A stretch of DNA of 38,143 bases from Perkinsus marinus ATCC 50983 (taxonomy: Eukaryota; Perkinsozoa; Perkinsida; Perkinsidae). The translations under genes and the position numbers were made by a program. Shown piece after piece: positions 1 through 11,700 of the stretch. Within the stretch, counting starts at the first letter, position 1. Each line of letters starts with the position of its first letter. Location of the stretch: assembly GCF_000006405.1 (NCBI RefSeq), contig NW_003209678.1:160806-198948 (forward strand). The letters run 5' to 3'. Below the pieces are notes generated by a model, which saw only the letters and a program-made list of their open reading frames with translations, did not search any database and was not told the DNA's origin.

Positions 1-1277
1 TACAACAGCGATGAACCCGAGGTAAGAACCTCTCCCTCGGTGGGGAAGCACATGAGCTATGGGCCACCCTCTATCGCACTCGTTGAGTGGATGTAAGAGT
101 TTCGCTCAAAGAGCGGTGGCAGCTCGATCCCAGTTTCGATCTGGTTGGAATTCACCATCCAGTAACCCCCACGCCACGATAAGGCACTGGGACCAGTGGG
201 GGTCGCTTTAGTTAGTTTATAGGGCGGAAAGGGAAAATTAGAGGCGAGCGAGGTGTGTTCAGGGCGCCAGCGCCGGACTAGGGGCGGCTACCGGTTAATA
301 CCTGTGGTCGTCGTCAGCTTTGACGGTCATGACACAAGTAGAGTTGTGTTGGATGGAAAAGGGTAGTTCGTAGAAGAACCAACGTTACGGTTATCACCCG
401 TCACGTGAAGTAGTGACGTGACGTAGAGTATTTCTGAAGCGGGCACAGAATCGTGCGTGTCCATGGAGGTTAATCACTCACATATTCTTGTGTTAACCGT
501 CTACATGGAAGATAACACCCCTGAAGGTGATTTATAGCAGTGCTGCTAGTGTACTAGAGTAATACTCTAGTACACTAAGAGTATAGGTTTTCCCTCTCGG
601 TCCTCAAAGTTGAGTTGATCTATCACTGATAATAATGAAAAAAATTTGAGGAACTTATCGCTGGTTTTTCGACACTTCTAAAGTAGCTCTCATGGGAATT
701 TTTATGATCAGTGGGGAAATTCCCAGGATCAACTGATGAAAGCAAACATATATTCCTACTCCAACATTGTGTTCACTCCTGAGCTCAGCTGAGGAAAGCA
801 AACATATATTCCTACTCCAACACTGTGTTCACTCCTGAGCTCAGCTGAGGAAAGCAAACATATATTCCTACTCCAACACCGGAGCAGCTATAACATCCAG
901 GCGGCCACTCATGACAGCTTTTGCGGGTAGTCCTCTCAAACAGAGAAGAAGTAATCGCTCCCAGTATCAAGAACAGCATGCATAGACTGATGACGTTCGT
1001 CAACAAATACATGATAGAGCCCGTACCCATATGGAGGTAACTCATGATAGGCTATATCTAGCGTGACAACTCGTCCATTGGCCCTAATCCTGTTGTAAAT
1101 CTCCATGTGGGTGTGGAGATGAGGTACAGAATCTGCACAATCTCCATCTACAGCTGTGGCAGCGACGGTGAGTGAGTCACCGTCGGTGACTTCTACCTCG
1201 GAGGAAGCAGAAGGATAACGAGAGACCTTGAAGGAGTTTCTAAGTTGCTTTGGTATGGAGACGACCCAATTAACTAA
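1..1277 (+). CDS. 3' end of an unrecognised spliced plus-strand gene
   Basis: Three pieces are readable. Bases 1-21 look like the end of an exon (reads YNSDEPE) followed by a GTAAGA donor. Exon 1062-1167 encodes 35 residues starting RDNSSIGPNPVVNLHVGV, preceded by a CTAG acceptor and followed by GTGAGT. Exon 1204-1277 finishes with ITRDLEGVSKLLWYGDDPIN and a TAA stop at 1275-1277. The intron between the last two exons is 36 nt and has an in-frame stop, so splicing is required. Phases match across that junction. Region 22-1061 is taken as intron and contains a family B repeat; further exons there cannot be excluded. I do not recognise the family. The two last exons are reasonably sure, the link to bases 1-21 is not. 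Confidence 0.45.
547..577. repeat. Perfect 15-bp palindrome
   Basis: Arms 547-561 and 563-577 are exact reverse complements around one base. The left arm reads TAGTGTACTAGAGTA. It lies in the presumed long intron of the plus-strand gene. It could be a hairpin in RNA or a relic of an inverted-repeat insertion. Confidence 0.8.
672..878 (+). mobile_element. Family B repeat with its right end reiterated three times
   Basis: The body ends in three head-to-tail right-end units (about 731-878) carrying CTCAGCTGAGGAAAGC and ATATTCCTACTCCAACA. This is the same unit that forms the larger array at 13223-13676. Confidence 0.65.
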
Positions 1278-2004
1278 TCAGAATCTTGACGACCAAAATC
1301 ATCAGTCAACTACTAGTTGACCGACGGCAACTACTGTTACTGCTTCGGGTGGCATTGTAAGGTTCGTCGTCTAGCGTTCTGCTGACTACTTCTTAGCTTT
1401 ACTCACTCTTCCTGCAACTACACTACACTAGCAACACCTTGCCGCCGCCGGGCCGCATGCGGTTCCTCAGCGGCGGCGGGCATTGTGAAGTGGGGGTATA
1501 AGCCTGTTGGTACCCTGAGGTTTATACCCCCACCAGTATTAACCTAATTTTTAATTTCATCGGACATCACTGTAGGGGATCAGAACCCGAACAAGGCACG
1601 ACGGCAAACCCTCGTTGAAACACCGAAGTGGAGCTGACGTTGGAGGAGATGATGGACTATCATTGATCGTTACAGATAGCAAACTCTTACTACGAACTGA
1701 CATCAACCCGAAGTATATTTCGTGAAACCCGATACAGTGACTCAGAATATGTATGATCTTCGCTGCTCGAACTACGAGGCTTGTTCTCATAAAATTGTGG
1801 AGATATCGCACCATCGTCACTCGACTGTATGAGTCCAAAGATTCATCAATCAAATACTGCGCAGTGCGCATAAAAGGTTCCCCACTGAAAAAAAATCCGA
1901 CAAGTTGTCGTTTTTTTCAGGTTTTTTCAAGTTGTCGTAAACAACTCAAAACCATGGCATTCAAAGTCACATGCAAACCATACTTGCCCATGTCCATGAG
2001 CTGC
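1278..2004. other. Spacer between convergent genes with hairpins
   Basis: No gene is convincing here. Bases 1490-1533 hold an inverted repeat with arms GTGGGGGTATAA and TTATACCCCCAC. Bases 1443-1480 hold GCCGCCG/CGGCGGC inverted repeats. At 1889-1935 CGACAAGTTGTCG copies are interleaved with T-tracts, which could help end transcription of the minus gene that stops at 2005. An open frame of 104 residues at 1557-1871 on the minus strand follows a T-rich CAG acceptor but has no partner exon I can place. Confidence 0.5.
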
Positions 2005-2853
2005 TCAATCCAAGAGGGAAACCGCGAGTGCTTCCTGCTCATCTTCGTCAACTTCTTCACTGATACGTCGAAACGATGGTCGATTGGGCTTCGCTCCGCT
2101 CTCGTCACCAAGATTCCATCGCCTCCTGAATCTACAGCGAGGTGAATACATAACAATTCATACATGTTCCAATGATCATGACTGCTGAGCTGCGGCTTTG
2201 GCAATAGATGATCTCCTCCTGCGCAATCCGCTATCTCCAGCTGTATCGTCTGAGATGGAAAAAATCTTAAAAAAAACTATACAAACTATAGCGCGTCGAT
2301 CTCCTCGCTTCTAGTCGTGAATCAGGACTCGTCGTATCTCCATCGGATCACTTTATCACGATTGTTTCCTTCGTAGTTGAGTTCAGCAGGACTACTACGA
2401 ATTGAGATGGAGGTTGCGTGACGTGTGTGTGTTTGAAGTCCAACGCCGACAACGTGGCTTAGTTAGACTCGTGTCGATGAACATTGGCTCTCGAAAGATC
2501 AGTTTCAGGCTTTTAAAATGTCTATTTCCATGTTGCGTGACATACGCCCCATCACATACAGCATTGACGATTGGAGTTCCAACTTCGAAACATCCGATGA
2601 ATTTCACTATAACGTTTAGGTGTTACCACTGCAAGATCTTTTGGAAGCCTTCTCATCAGCTTCATCTTCCTCAGTTGTAATGTTCATCTCAGCTAAGGCC
2701 TTGAAGTAGGCCATTGTTTTATCGATTTCATCAGCATCTGCCTGCTTTTGCAGCTCCGCATCACGCGAAATTCTTGAGTAAATTCGACAGCCATTCTACA
2801 ACAAAACCATCCAGAGCCACAACCAGTCACGAGGAACGAGAAACTGCTTCCAT
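2005..2853 (-). CDS. Small protein with C-terminal UIM-like motif
   Basis: Four exons read 2853-2831, 2772-2627, 2249-2183 and 2131-2005, with introns of 58, 377 and 51 nt, all GT-AG. The joined length is 363 nt, giving 120 residues and a TGA stop; phases agree at every junction. The protein begins MEAVSRSSISRDAELQ, has a charged helical segment (QKQADADEIDKTMAYFKAL), a basic stretch GLRRRRSSIAKAAAQ, and ends DEDEQEALAVSLLD. That ending fits the ubiquitin-interacting motif pattern (acidic run, then A-x-x-x-S: ALAVS). A role in ubiquitin binding is inferred from the motif alone. The start is the first ATG giving a consistent frame; an upstream exon cannot be excluded. Confidence 0.55.
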
Positions 2854-3152
2854 CGAGTTGCACTAATTTGCTGATCGATTTGGAGCCATAACTCCAGCTG
2901 CGTAGTCCACAGCTGGCACTAGGATCGAGACAATCATTGTCTGACGATGATATAAAGGATGACTTCACGGATATAAGTCAAATATTTCTGAAATATTATT
3001 TCAGTAGCACAGGATTGGACATTTGTATGATCACTAAAAGTACACTCCAGCAATCGGTATTTCCCGGTCCACGACCCGCGAGGAGCAGCGCCGATTTGTG
3101 TTGATCACGGCAGCATTTTTCAACGTCGTTCATTTCACTAAAGTCGAAGACT
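2854..3152. other. Short spacer between two minus-strand genes
   Basis: It separates the stop of the membrane protein gene from the start of the UIM-like gene. It must contain the promoter of the latter, but no TATA or other element stands out. Confidence 0.4.
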
Positions 3153-4447
3153 TCAAATCTCCATATATTCCTGGAAGGCGATGCGAGTCCCGCCTCTCAC
3201 CACGAGGATAGCTAGAAAGCATCCGAACTGTGTTATGGTCAAGATCAGCCTCACCTGCAGAGAAGAACCCGAACTAGTCGTACTAATGGTCTGCCACTGT
3301 GCGATAATTTCTGTAATTTTCATCAATTACAATCAAATATTCGAAAACTGACGCGAATTGTGCACCAGAGCATACCAAAGTGAAGACATGGAACAGGCAT
3401 GAGACTCGATCGTCTAAATTGTACGGTATGACGAGTTCGTTGGAGAGCTTCCACAAGCAACCAACCTACGACCAGCCAAGAGTTGTAGGTCGTTAGGACG
3501 GCCGCTGTCTCACACGCATCCTCACAGACGATGGACGGAATCGGCCTGAGAATATCTAATCAAGATGTGATCCCAGAGAATCAAATGTGCGAATAGCAGA
3601 AGTATAACACTATAGCTATTCATCATCAGACATTTGAAACTAGTATCTAACACAGCAAATATTGGAGTTTCATAACCCGTTTTACGTGAAGTGGCGTAAA
3701 ACTCGGTGTAAAACGCGAAATTTGCGCTACGCAGTAGTCGTGAAATAAGTTTTTCATATCACTAGGGTGGTGAAACTCCATTATTTCTACTATTTTCAGA
3801 AACTTCCTTGTTCGCGTGAAAGTGTCGAAAGTATCGTCCAAGCCTAGTGGTTCACAACTGTAAGTCAGAGGAGATCGTTTCGGTGGGAACCCAGACTGCT
3901 GATCTTCGTTGGCCATACCTGTTACCTCGATAAGCTGCCACTCCGCTCGGGGTTGTCACATCTGTCGCATATGCTCTGCGAGAAGTCATCCAGCCAAGGA
4001 TAGACAACTATGAACGTCAGTGTCGTGATCAACGCCCCACCTTGTAGGAGTATGCTATACAGAGAACTGAGAAAATTTCGCTGTAAAAGACCAACGCGTT
4101 TCACTACCATGCACAAGAACACCATAGTAACCGTCGGTCCTCAAGTCGAACAAAGATGACCCAAAACAGAGCGCTTAGGCCCTCGATTCCTCCTAGTGCT
4201 AGCCAGTGTATAAAACTGTAGGAAGACACAATTTCAACTCCCCAAATTGTCCATTGGAAACTGCAAGTTGTAATTACCTGTAGTATCCGAGCGCTATATC
4301 CAGCAATAGGGTGGCAACTAGGGCCAACACAGAGAAGAACATGCATACCGATACGGTGAATACTGATCTGAAACCACTTGTTATTTGCCTGCCTAATATC
4401 ACCAAATGGATATATTCTTTCCTAGCTGTACGTGAATACCTCATCAT
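3153..4447 (-). CDS. Five-helix membrane protein, unrecognised family
   Basis: Seven exons read 4447-4440, 4367-4278, 4215-4123, 4066-3926, 3857-3791, 3520-3425 and 3254-3153. They join to 597 nt, 198 residues plus TGA, with all phases consistent. The first exon is only ATGATGAG. Five hydrophobic segments are visible: FSVLALVATLLLDIALGYY (about 12-32), WLALGGIEGLSALFWVIFV (36-54), a third around GGALITTLTFIVVYPWL (72-90), a fourth around NSWLVVGWLLVEAL (146-160) and LILTITQFGCFLAILVV (168-184). A CDRC pair follows the third helix. Topology suggests an integral membrane protein; I cannot name it. A family C repeat sits in the intron after exon 5. The exon 6 acceptor (…CTGTGAG) is the weakest call. 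Confidence 0.5.
3661..3783 (+). mobile_element. Family C MITE
   Basis: About 120 bp with ends GGAGTTTCA and TGAAACTCC and the diagnostic core TTTTACGTGAAGTGGCGTAAAACTC. It lies in an intron of the membrane protein gene. Confidence 0.75.
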
Positions 4448-5736
4448 CGCGTAAGGAGCGAGTGCAGGTTACCAATTGCTGAGCAGAATACTATCTCTAA
4501 AAAGGCTCTCTTAGAGAGCACAGCTTTTCCCAATCCTTGGCCTACACACGTGATGAACTATTATAAAATCATCATAAAAATGGCATCTACAGATATGGGT
4601 GGCTAACCACCGTCAAGGGGTAGTCGTTTTTGTGCCGTTCGTTCGGCTTTCATCTCCTTTGTTCGATCATAATTATTTTCCGATCCCTATGAAACTTTCT
4701 CACCCAAATCCTCGTCGTTTCAATCCTCGTTTGAGGTCACCTCCACCACTTGAGTTCCAAGGAGACCTGTACAACCTTGGGGAATAAATCACATGCACTG
4801 TACCATGCTCATTACCCGACTGGATCCGCATTGTTATCGAGCTGACTCATGAAATGGTCGATACAATTTCCCAATCGGTAAAAAGCTGGAAAGCGGTTGT
4901 CAGATGGTCGTGGCGTAAAACAACTCACATTGCGACTTTCGCATATAGATGGGAAGAACCCCCAACGAATGACACCATAATTACAATATGTTTCTTTCGT
5001 TGACGTTTCCTATTAGAAAACATCAACAAAAAACATCAGAAAATCTATAAGTTTATTAATACTATTGCAAACACATTGAGGATTCCTCAATGAGAAAATT
5101 AGAATCGATCACTGCACGCACTTCGCGAGCCGTCTGTGAGCACCAGGACCATATTGCTAGACCAACAATATCGGAATTTTAAACTTCAACGTAAAACAAA
5201 TATCAATGGCAAGAATATTATTCTCAGAACGTGCGAATGCTTGCGGTGCAGTCTGCTAGTCATTCATAGTGTCAACAGGTAGCATATAGACTCTAGATAC
5301 AATGAGTATAATTGAATTTTCAACTCAAGTTACTCAAGGCATCACACGTGAAGTTTTCAAACGAAATTTTCATCCGCCCCGGTAAAGTGAGCTTGGTCCC
5401 CGAGAATCTGCAAGACCTCACACTCTCGATGGAACCTCAAAGAACGGTTGTATTATCCACGTCGTGAGGCAACAAAGCTCGACAGCCCAATTGTCTTGAC
5501 GACTTGCAACGCCACAGGCCATGATAATTGCATCAAAATTCAAACAACGGTTTCATGTATGCATCGGCTTTCTCATTCGGAATACCTTCTGCGAAACAAG
5601 CATAGAAGCGATCTTCTTCCGTGGCGCGCAATCTGGAAACGATGACTGAAGAGTATTCAGGCAAACCAGGCACGACGAAACTCCACAACAGTTCTGATTT
5701 CCAAGCCTGGCTAAGTTCACACCCCGAGTCCTTCTC
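4448..5736. other. Intergenic spacer, no gene seen
   Basis: No convincing exon on either strand. Bases about 4600-4680 (ACCGTCAAGGGGTAGT…TTCGTTCGGC) resemble 16025-16090, so a dispersed repeat is present in both places. The promoter of the membrane protein gene should lie just above 4447. Confidence 0.45.
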
Positions 5737-8700
5737 TCACCGGTGCATGCGTTGAATCAGGAGTTGGTCCACTATCGCTTGTGGTAAAGGCTGCCCTGGA
5801 ATCAACTGAGAAAGACTGTATCGGGGAACAGAAAATCGCGTCATGCTCACACTGTTGTAGTTAGTGATAACGCTAGGGTGAGCAATTTCCTCGTGGAGAG
5901 TACAAAACTGACGACATATCTCGCTCACACCTGAATGAACTTTTTCTGCAAGGTAATCGTGACAGCTGTATTCAATGAAGTCCAGTTTCGCACCTCCTAA
6001 CGAAACCTTTCTCAATGCGTCGATAGCTGCGGTGGACACGAATCTCCGTTTCGGGCGGAACCTCCGTAGCGATCCCGACATACTTGGCAGTAGCAACTCG
6101 AACCCTGATTGCCAGCAAGAGCGCATATAACTACTGCAGTCTCCACTGTATGATGAAACGTAATATAGCGTCGAAACCTCACCATCGTCGCCCACAACAT
6201 CCACGACTCCGGCATCCAAGATTAGTTCTCCAACATTCGTGGTAGCAACCTCATATAGTTGGGTATCACTATGGCCGCAACTGGGTACGAGATTCTCACC
6301 GAGAATCCCAACATTTCCTGAAACGCAGAGATTTGCTCAGTTGTTGATCGAGGAATGGAAAACGAATTGCGAGTGTCGGCGAGTGATATCCGTGATACGT
6401 GATTCACGACGTAGACTCAGTTCCAATAGTAGGAGAAGGATGAGAGTGTAGTGAGATTATACCCGCCGCTGGCAGATTTCGAACACATGATGAACAGTGC
6501 CAACCCCCTCCGTCTGGAAGGATCATTCGCCAATTCGAAATACCATGCCTTCCGCAACTTCCCACTCGACCTTAAAAAGTACTCGGAGGCGAATGATGAC
6601 TGAACCGGAGCTAAAGGCGTCATATGTCGCGAATTGTAGAAGGCTAGACAATTTAGTATAGCAAAGATATCCGAGTCATCCCGCAGGTGAATCTAGAGCT
6701 GCATTTGTTTAGTGGACAGTCCTACGTGTGCGCCAAGGTCGACGCTCAACTCCGACTCACCCTCTCTATCGACGAATAAAATTTCACTTCTCCCGGGCAA
6801 ACATCTCACAGTAGTCAGAAGGCGTGCAGACGCCTGGACGTATCTTCCATAAACTGCAGTTCAAGTCAGCGTAGTAAAACAGCAAATGCCACTCGCAACA
6901 GTTGAGCCTCAACTCACACGGGTTTCATGCAGCCCTCGTATACAGCCAAGATCAACACGCCATCGTGGCTGCTGCTTCCGAGGAGAAGCGCCTCGGGTTG
7001 GATGAACTCCTTCCGATGAGGCTTCTTCAGTGGAACTAGTCAAGAGCGATGGTTAAGACAGAACAACCATCGCTATACCATCTTCTACACAGATCCCAAG
7101 AGCTCCTCGGGATAGGCGCTAGTTGTGTGAATGCGTGTCCCCATTCCCGGTCCATCTTGCAAACCGTCGTGAAGTTTATTCGAGGAACTCCTTTACGGGA
7201 GATCTCTCGATGCGGTGAGAGAAGAAACTAAAGTAAGCCCTTCATTTTAAGATACCATCACTCCGAACTTCTCACGATTCGCTGATGGCTGGAAAAAGCG
7301 ACAAGTTGCTCCGATACGCAACAGATGTTATCCACTGGTGTAAAAGGGATACCTAAGCCGGGAACAGGTGGATGATGATCATAATACAGTGCTTAGTGCC
7401 AATTTGATATGTGAATGTTTTCACGTGTGCGTTTTCTATTCCTGAAATAATGATAGTGAAAGACGCGTCGCTATCATACTCTGGAAAAATCACATGCTCA
7501 TAGCAATATTAATGCGATACAATTTCAAATCGACTTCCTTTGATTTCAAGAAAAACAAATTCAAAAGTTCATCGCATATGCATCATCATATTATGTTCAT
7601 GATATGATGTTCATATGAACACCTTATTTATGGATTTACTGTAACCACCTACATTGTGTTCAGTAACAGTAAATCTCAATACATTCGTCCTTGAACTAGC
7701 CCCATAAATGGACCTTCATTGAACCGTATTCATATAGTTCATATGCATAAAGTAAATTCAAAAAAAGAGATTCATATCAAATTGATACGCATTGTAGCTG
7801 ACCATCAACATCAACTGACACGCCACAACCGCTGCTTAGGACTTACTCATATTGCACAATATCTTCAACGAGCTCGGATCCAGCAACAGCAGCCGACCAC
7901 CTGTAGTTTTACCTGCCAGTGAACACAAGCTCTGACCAGACAGGACGGAACTCAAGCGTCTCACCGTCATCCTGGTCCACATCTAATTCTCCTTCACCGG
8001 CGACTCTCATGGAGTTCCTCACTCCTGATGACTCGAGCGGATCGTAGCGCGTGCCTGTTATAGGAGAATACACAACAGAATAATCACCCACGAAGATGTC
8101 CTCCCCATCACGACTAAGACAGATGTGAGGAAATGTTGTGTACAATTATCTTCTGTAATTTTAGATTCTTGTGATACTAGTCTCCCTTGCTAGCCTAGCG
8201 TATACTCTATGACTACTGTATTGATCATACGTTAGAATCACTTGTTGATGACTCTTGTTGAGTTATCTAATCCTAACAACAGAGTTGGCAATATGACTTG
8301 ATCGGTGCAGGAAAATATGCACATGGTCGACCACATTTGCTAATGACAATATGAAAATTGTGACACTTGTCGGTTTCTGTGCACTTCTACCCGAAGTCGT
8401 GTGTGAACTTCGTAGGAGCTCACATGAGTCCATAAAAGTTACGTTTATAATGAGTGGTAAAACCCCTGAGCTCAGCTGAGGCAAACAAACTTTACTCCAG
8501 CATTGATATTTTACTCACCGACGGCGATCACGACCGTAGGCTCCGGTAGCCGAAACCTGCAAGTAGCGAGACATATCGGGGTCTCGCGATTGAGACCATC
8601 CCCGATGTCATCCGAGGAAAAGGGAACTAGTCGTGACAAAGCCACCGGATAGCCCATGGGGTCGTTAAGGTTGGCTGATTATAAAAATCGCTCAGATTTG

Positions 8701-11700
8701 CATTCTCATGATAGCATGACAATCTCACCTGCCGGACCGATGCTTTCCGGTTTGATCGACACTTTAGCTACAGCCCAACGTCCAGGACTGGGCAAACGAC
8801 ACAGAGTGAATGCCGTATTCTTATCAACAACTTCGAGTGTCCGACAGAAATATGGCATCGCCTGAGAAAAGACGCGGAGAACTTCCACGACATTTCACAT
8901 CCCATCCGACGTGGTATTCTGTGCTCACTAGCTCCTGAAAGGCTATGCTTGGCCTCACATGCAGTGAAGAAAAGGAGCACTGTTTGAATATATGCTCGCC
9001 TATATGAGTGCCCTCACTAACTATAAAAGCTTACATACGAATTCGGGCAAATGTGTACAGAAACTAATGAGAATTCCCCAATTGGAATTTTCTCATGACT
9101 TCCTCATTGTCACCAACACATCTAGTTGGTGCCGCGCATATTCTCCCACACTCAAAAGGGTGGGCGACCTTACATAATTGAATGTAGCACATGGCATGAT
9201 GTTGTGATCGATTTTACCTAACAAAACGAAATTAAGAGTAATGTAAAAATCGTCTCCTTACCAATGATAAGGTAAGGCCTCGTATCAGGTAAGGCAGCAG
9301 TAGTAGCTACAACAGCTACTCTCCCACCGGAGCCTATCGCCCCGAACAGCAACGGCACTACTCCCAAGCACATAGGATGTACAGAGAATGCAAGTCCTTT
9401 CGACTCCTTCTCATCAACATCTGCGAGGCAACCTGTAATATCAAAGGGCGAGTCAAGGAGAGTATTTCATAGGTTGTGACTGGTACTCGAGGACAGATAC
9501 AGTATACGCCGACTTGTTATGGAAATGTAAATAGCGCGTGTTATTTTCTGAGATTAATTAGAATCGATCTGAAGACTATATCGCATAAACAATGTAAACA
9601 TTGCTATGAACATGTGATGTGATAAAAGTAACCTTTCGAGACTATGATAGCGACAAGTTGTTCACTATCATTTATCCCGAAATTCTTCACATTTGCATAT
9701 AAAATTGCTACTCACTGTGGAGTGAGCCATTAGTATTCACAACATCAAAAATACAGCGAAATGTCGGCAAAGATGTTCCTGTTAACAACCCTCACTTATA
9801 CTTTTCTCTTTAGTGGTTTCGTTGGTGCATTTGTTGGTAGTATATTCCAGCAGAACTGCGAGGGAAGAGTTTTTGAAGAGTGCGACAGGAATGCTATTTT
9901 CATCCGAGATTTCCATGTTGATAATGCTTGCAGCGCTACCCGACGGTCCACCCTGCACCTAAGGCGAGGCACGTGCATGTTCATAGTGTGATTAGATTGG
10001 CCAACAGACGAGCGATAGACTATTATCCGAACCACCCCGGTTCAATTCCTGGTTAGAGCCTAGTTTGCAACTCAGGTTAATAGGTGCTGATTCATAAGAT
10101 TGAGTTCTCCGATAGAGATTACTCTCATTGTAATGAACATTATAGCGCTACTTTATTATATGTCATCCCAGCAGTTAAGCAATGATAAAGTTAAGCGACG
10201 ACTATCATCACGCTCCAGACTACTCAGCCGTTCCCTGCTCAAACATATCACCTCCGACAATAAAGAAGTATCAGGGGCTTCGATCGAACTCAACTACAAG
10301 CTGCTACGCAATACGTGTACGACACACCTCACACGGGTGTGAAATGGGATAGGAAACTCCCACAGCTTACCCCTCCTAAGGATGTGAAGCCTCCACTATC
10401 GAGTAGAAGATGAAATACATCACCATCTCGACTACCCACAAATACATACACGCCGGTATCTGATTAGCAACTATCATATTCGGGTATATTTGGAAATGGG
10501 AAAGACGATCATAAGGAGTCGTAGTTTGTGACAGTTCGAGCAAGGGCGGACCACAGAGTGTGTCAATTTGATAAGCACATGTGAAAAATGTGTATTTTCT
10601 ATTCCGGGATTAATGATAGTCGCTATCAAAAGGTTACTTTTATCACATCACATGTTCATAGCAATGTTTACATTGTTTATGCGATATAGTTTCACATCGA
10701 TTCTTATCAATCTCCAAAAATAACACACATCTGACACGAACTATAATACACGAAGACTTACCATCATCCGTCATTCCACTAAAGCATATCGATTCTGGAA
10801 CTAAAATCTCAGTGGACTTCTCGCCTGAATTTGCCAGAGCAGTAATCGATCGAAAAGGCGCAGCGACTTTTACCTTTCCGGAGTATCAAGTTCTGCTTCA
10901 ACTCAATAACCTTCCTATTAGATATACAATAGAGCTCCATGGTTCCCAAGAAAGTGCCCAACACGAGTAGTTCATCTCGTTGTTCGCCCACAGGAACAGG
11001 ACAGAACTCACCTAACACTTACTTCACCACAGAGACACGTTTCTCCTCACAAAAAGTCACGCCATTTTTCCAGCTTGTCGTCATCGAACAGCTGCAAAGG
11101 GGTACCAGCCTCTGAAGAAAATCATGTTCAATCTTCTATAAAACATGCAAGGTAACGCTGAGCATACAATGCGTGGCTCAGTAAGGGCGCGCGAACATAG
11201 CCCGTCATTGAAAGCATGCTAAAATGATTGATAATACAATTGCTTTAACACGTGTAAAATTTGTGGTTGCTATAAAAATTGATACTAAACTGGGTGATAT
11301 CTACTTGCTGTAAAATTTTATACTTTGTGTAAAATTTATGATTACAAATTTATGCTATAAATGCATCACTTACTACCAAAATATTCATGAACTTAATAGC
11401 GAATATTAGTGGATATAGATATAAATTATCGGACGATGTGCTAATCAAAGAAAGTAGTTGCAGGGCTGTGATTACTACAAGGCGACAATGTAGGAAGAAA
11501 TGAACATGACCGACTATGCATGTATAGAACAATACGATAACATTCTGGGAGATCCTCATGCCTATAATTTTACATGTTTTTTTCATTTTTTGAAGCTGGG
11601 GAAGGAAAACATGCATTTACCACTGAATCGCATCCAGTGTGTGAAAATATACACATGGTCAACTACATGTGTTGGTGATGATGATACCAAAACTCTGACG

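Noticed and set aside
1557-1871. 104-residue minus-strand open frame after a T-rich CAG
   Set aside because: No partner exon fits in phase, no family features, and it lies past the stop of the neighbouring minus gene. An opposite-strand reading is equally open.
1753-2145. 130-residue plus-strand open frame
   Set aside because: Overlaps the last exon of the UIM-like gene on the other strand and has no splice context.
10100-10342. Plus-strand 80-residue frame and a minus-strand candidate exon in 10170-10350
   Set aside because: Exons 10459-10371 and 9958-9796 join in phase and preserve family order without either.
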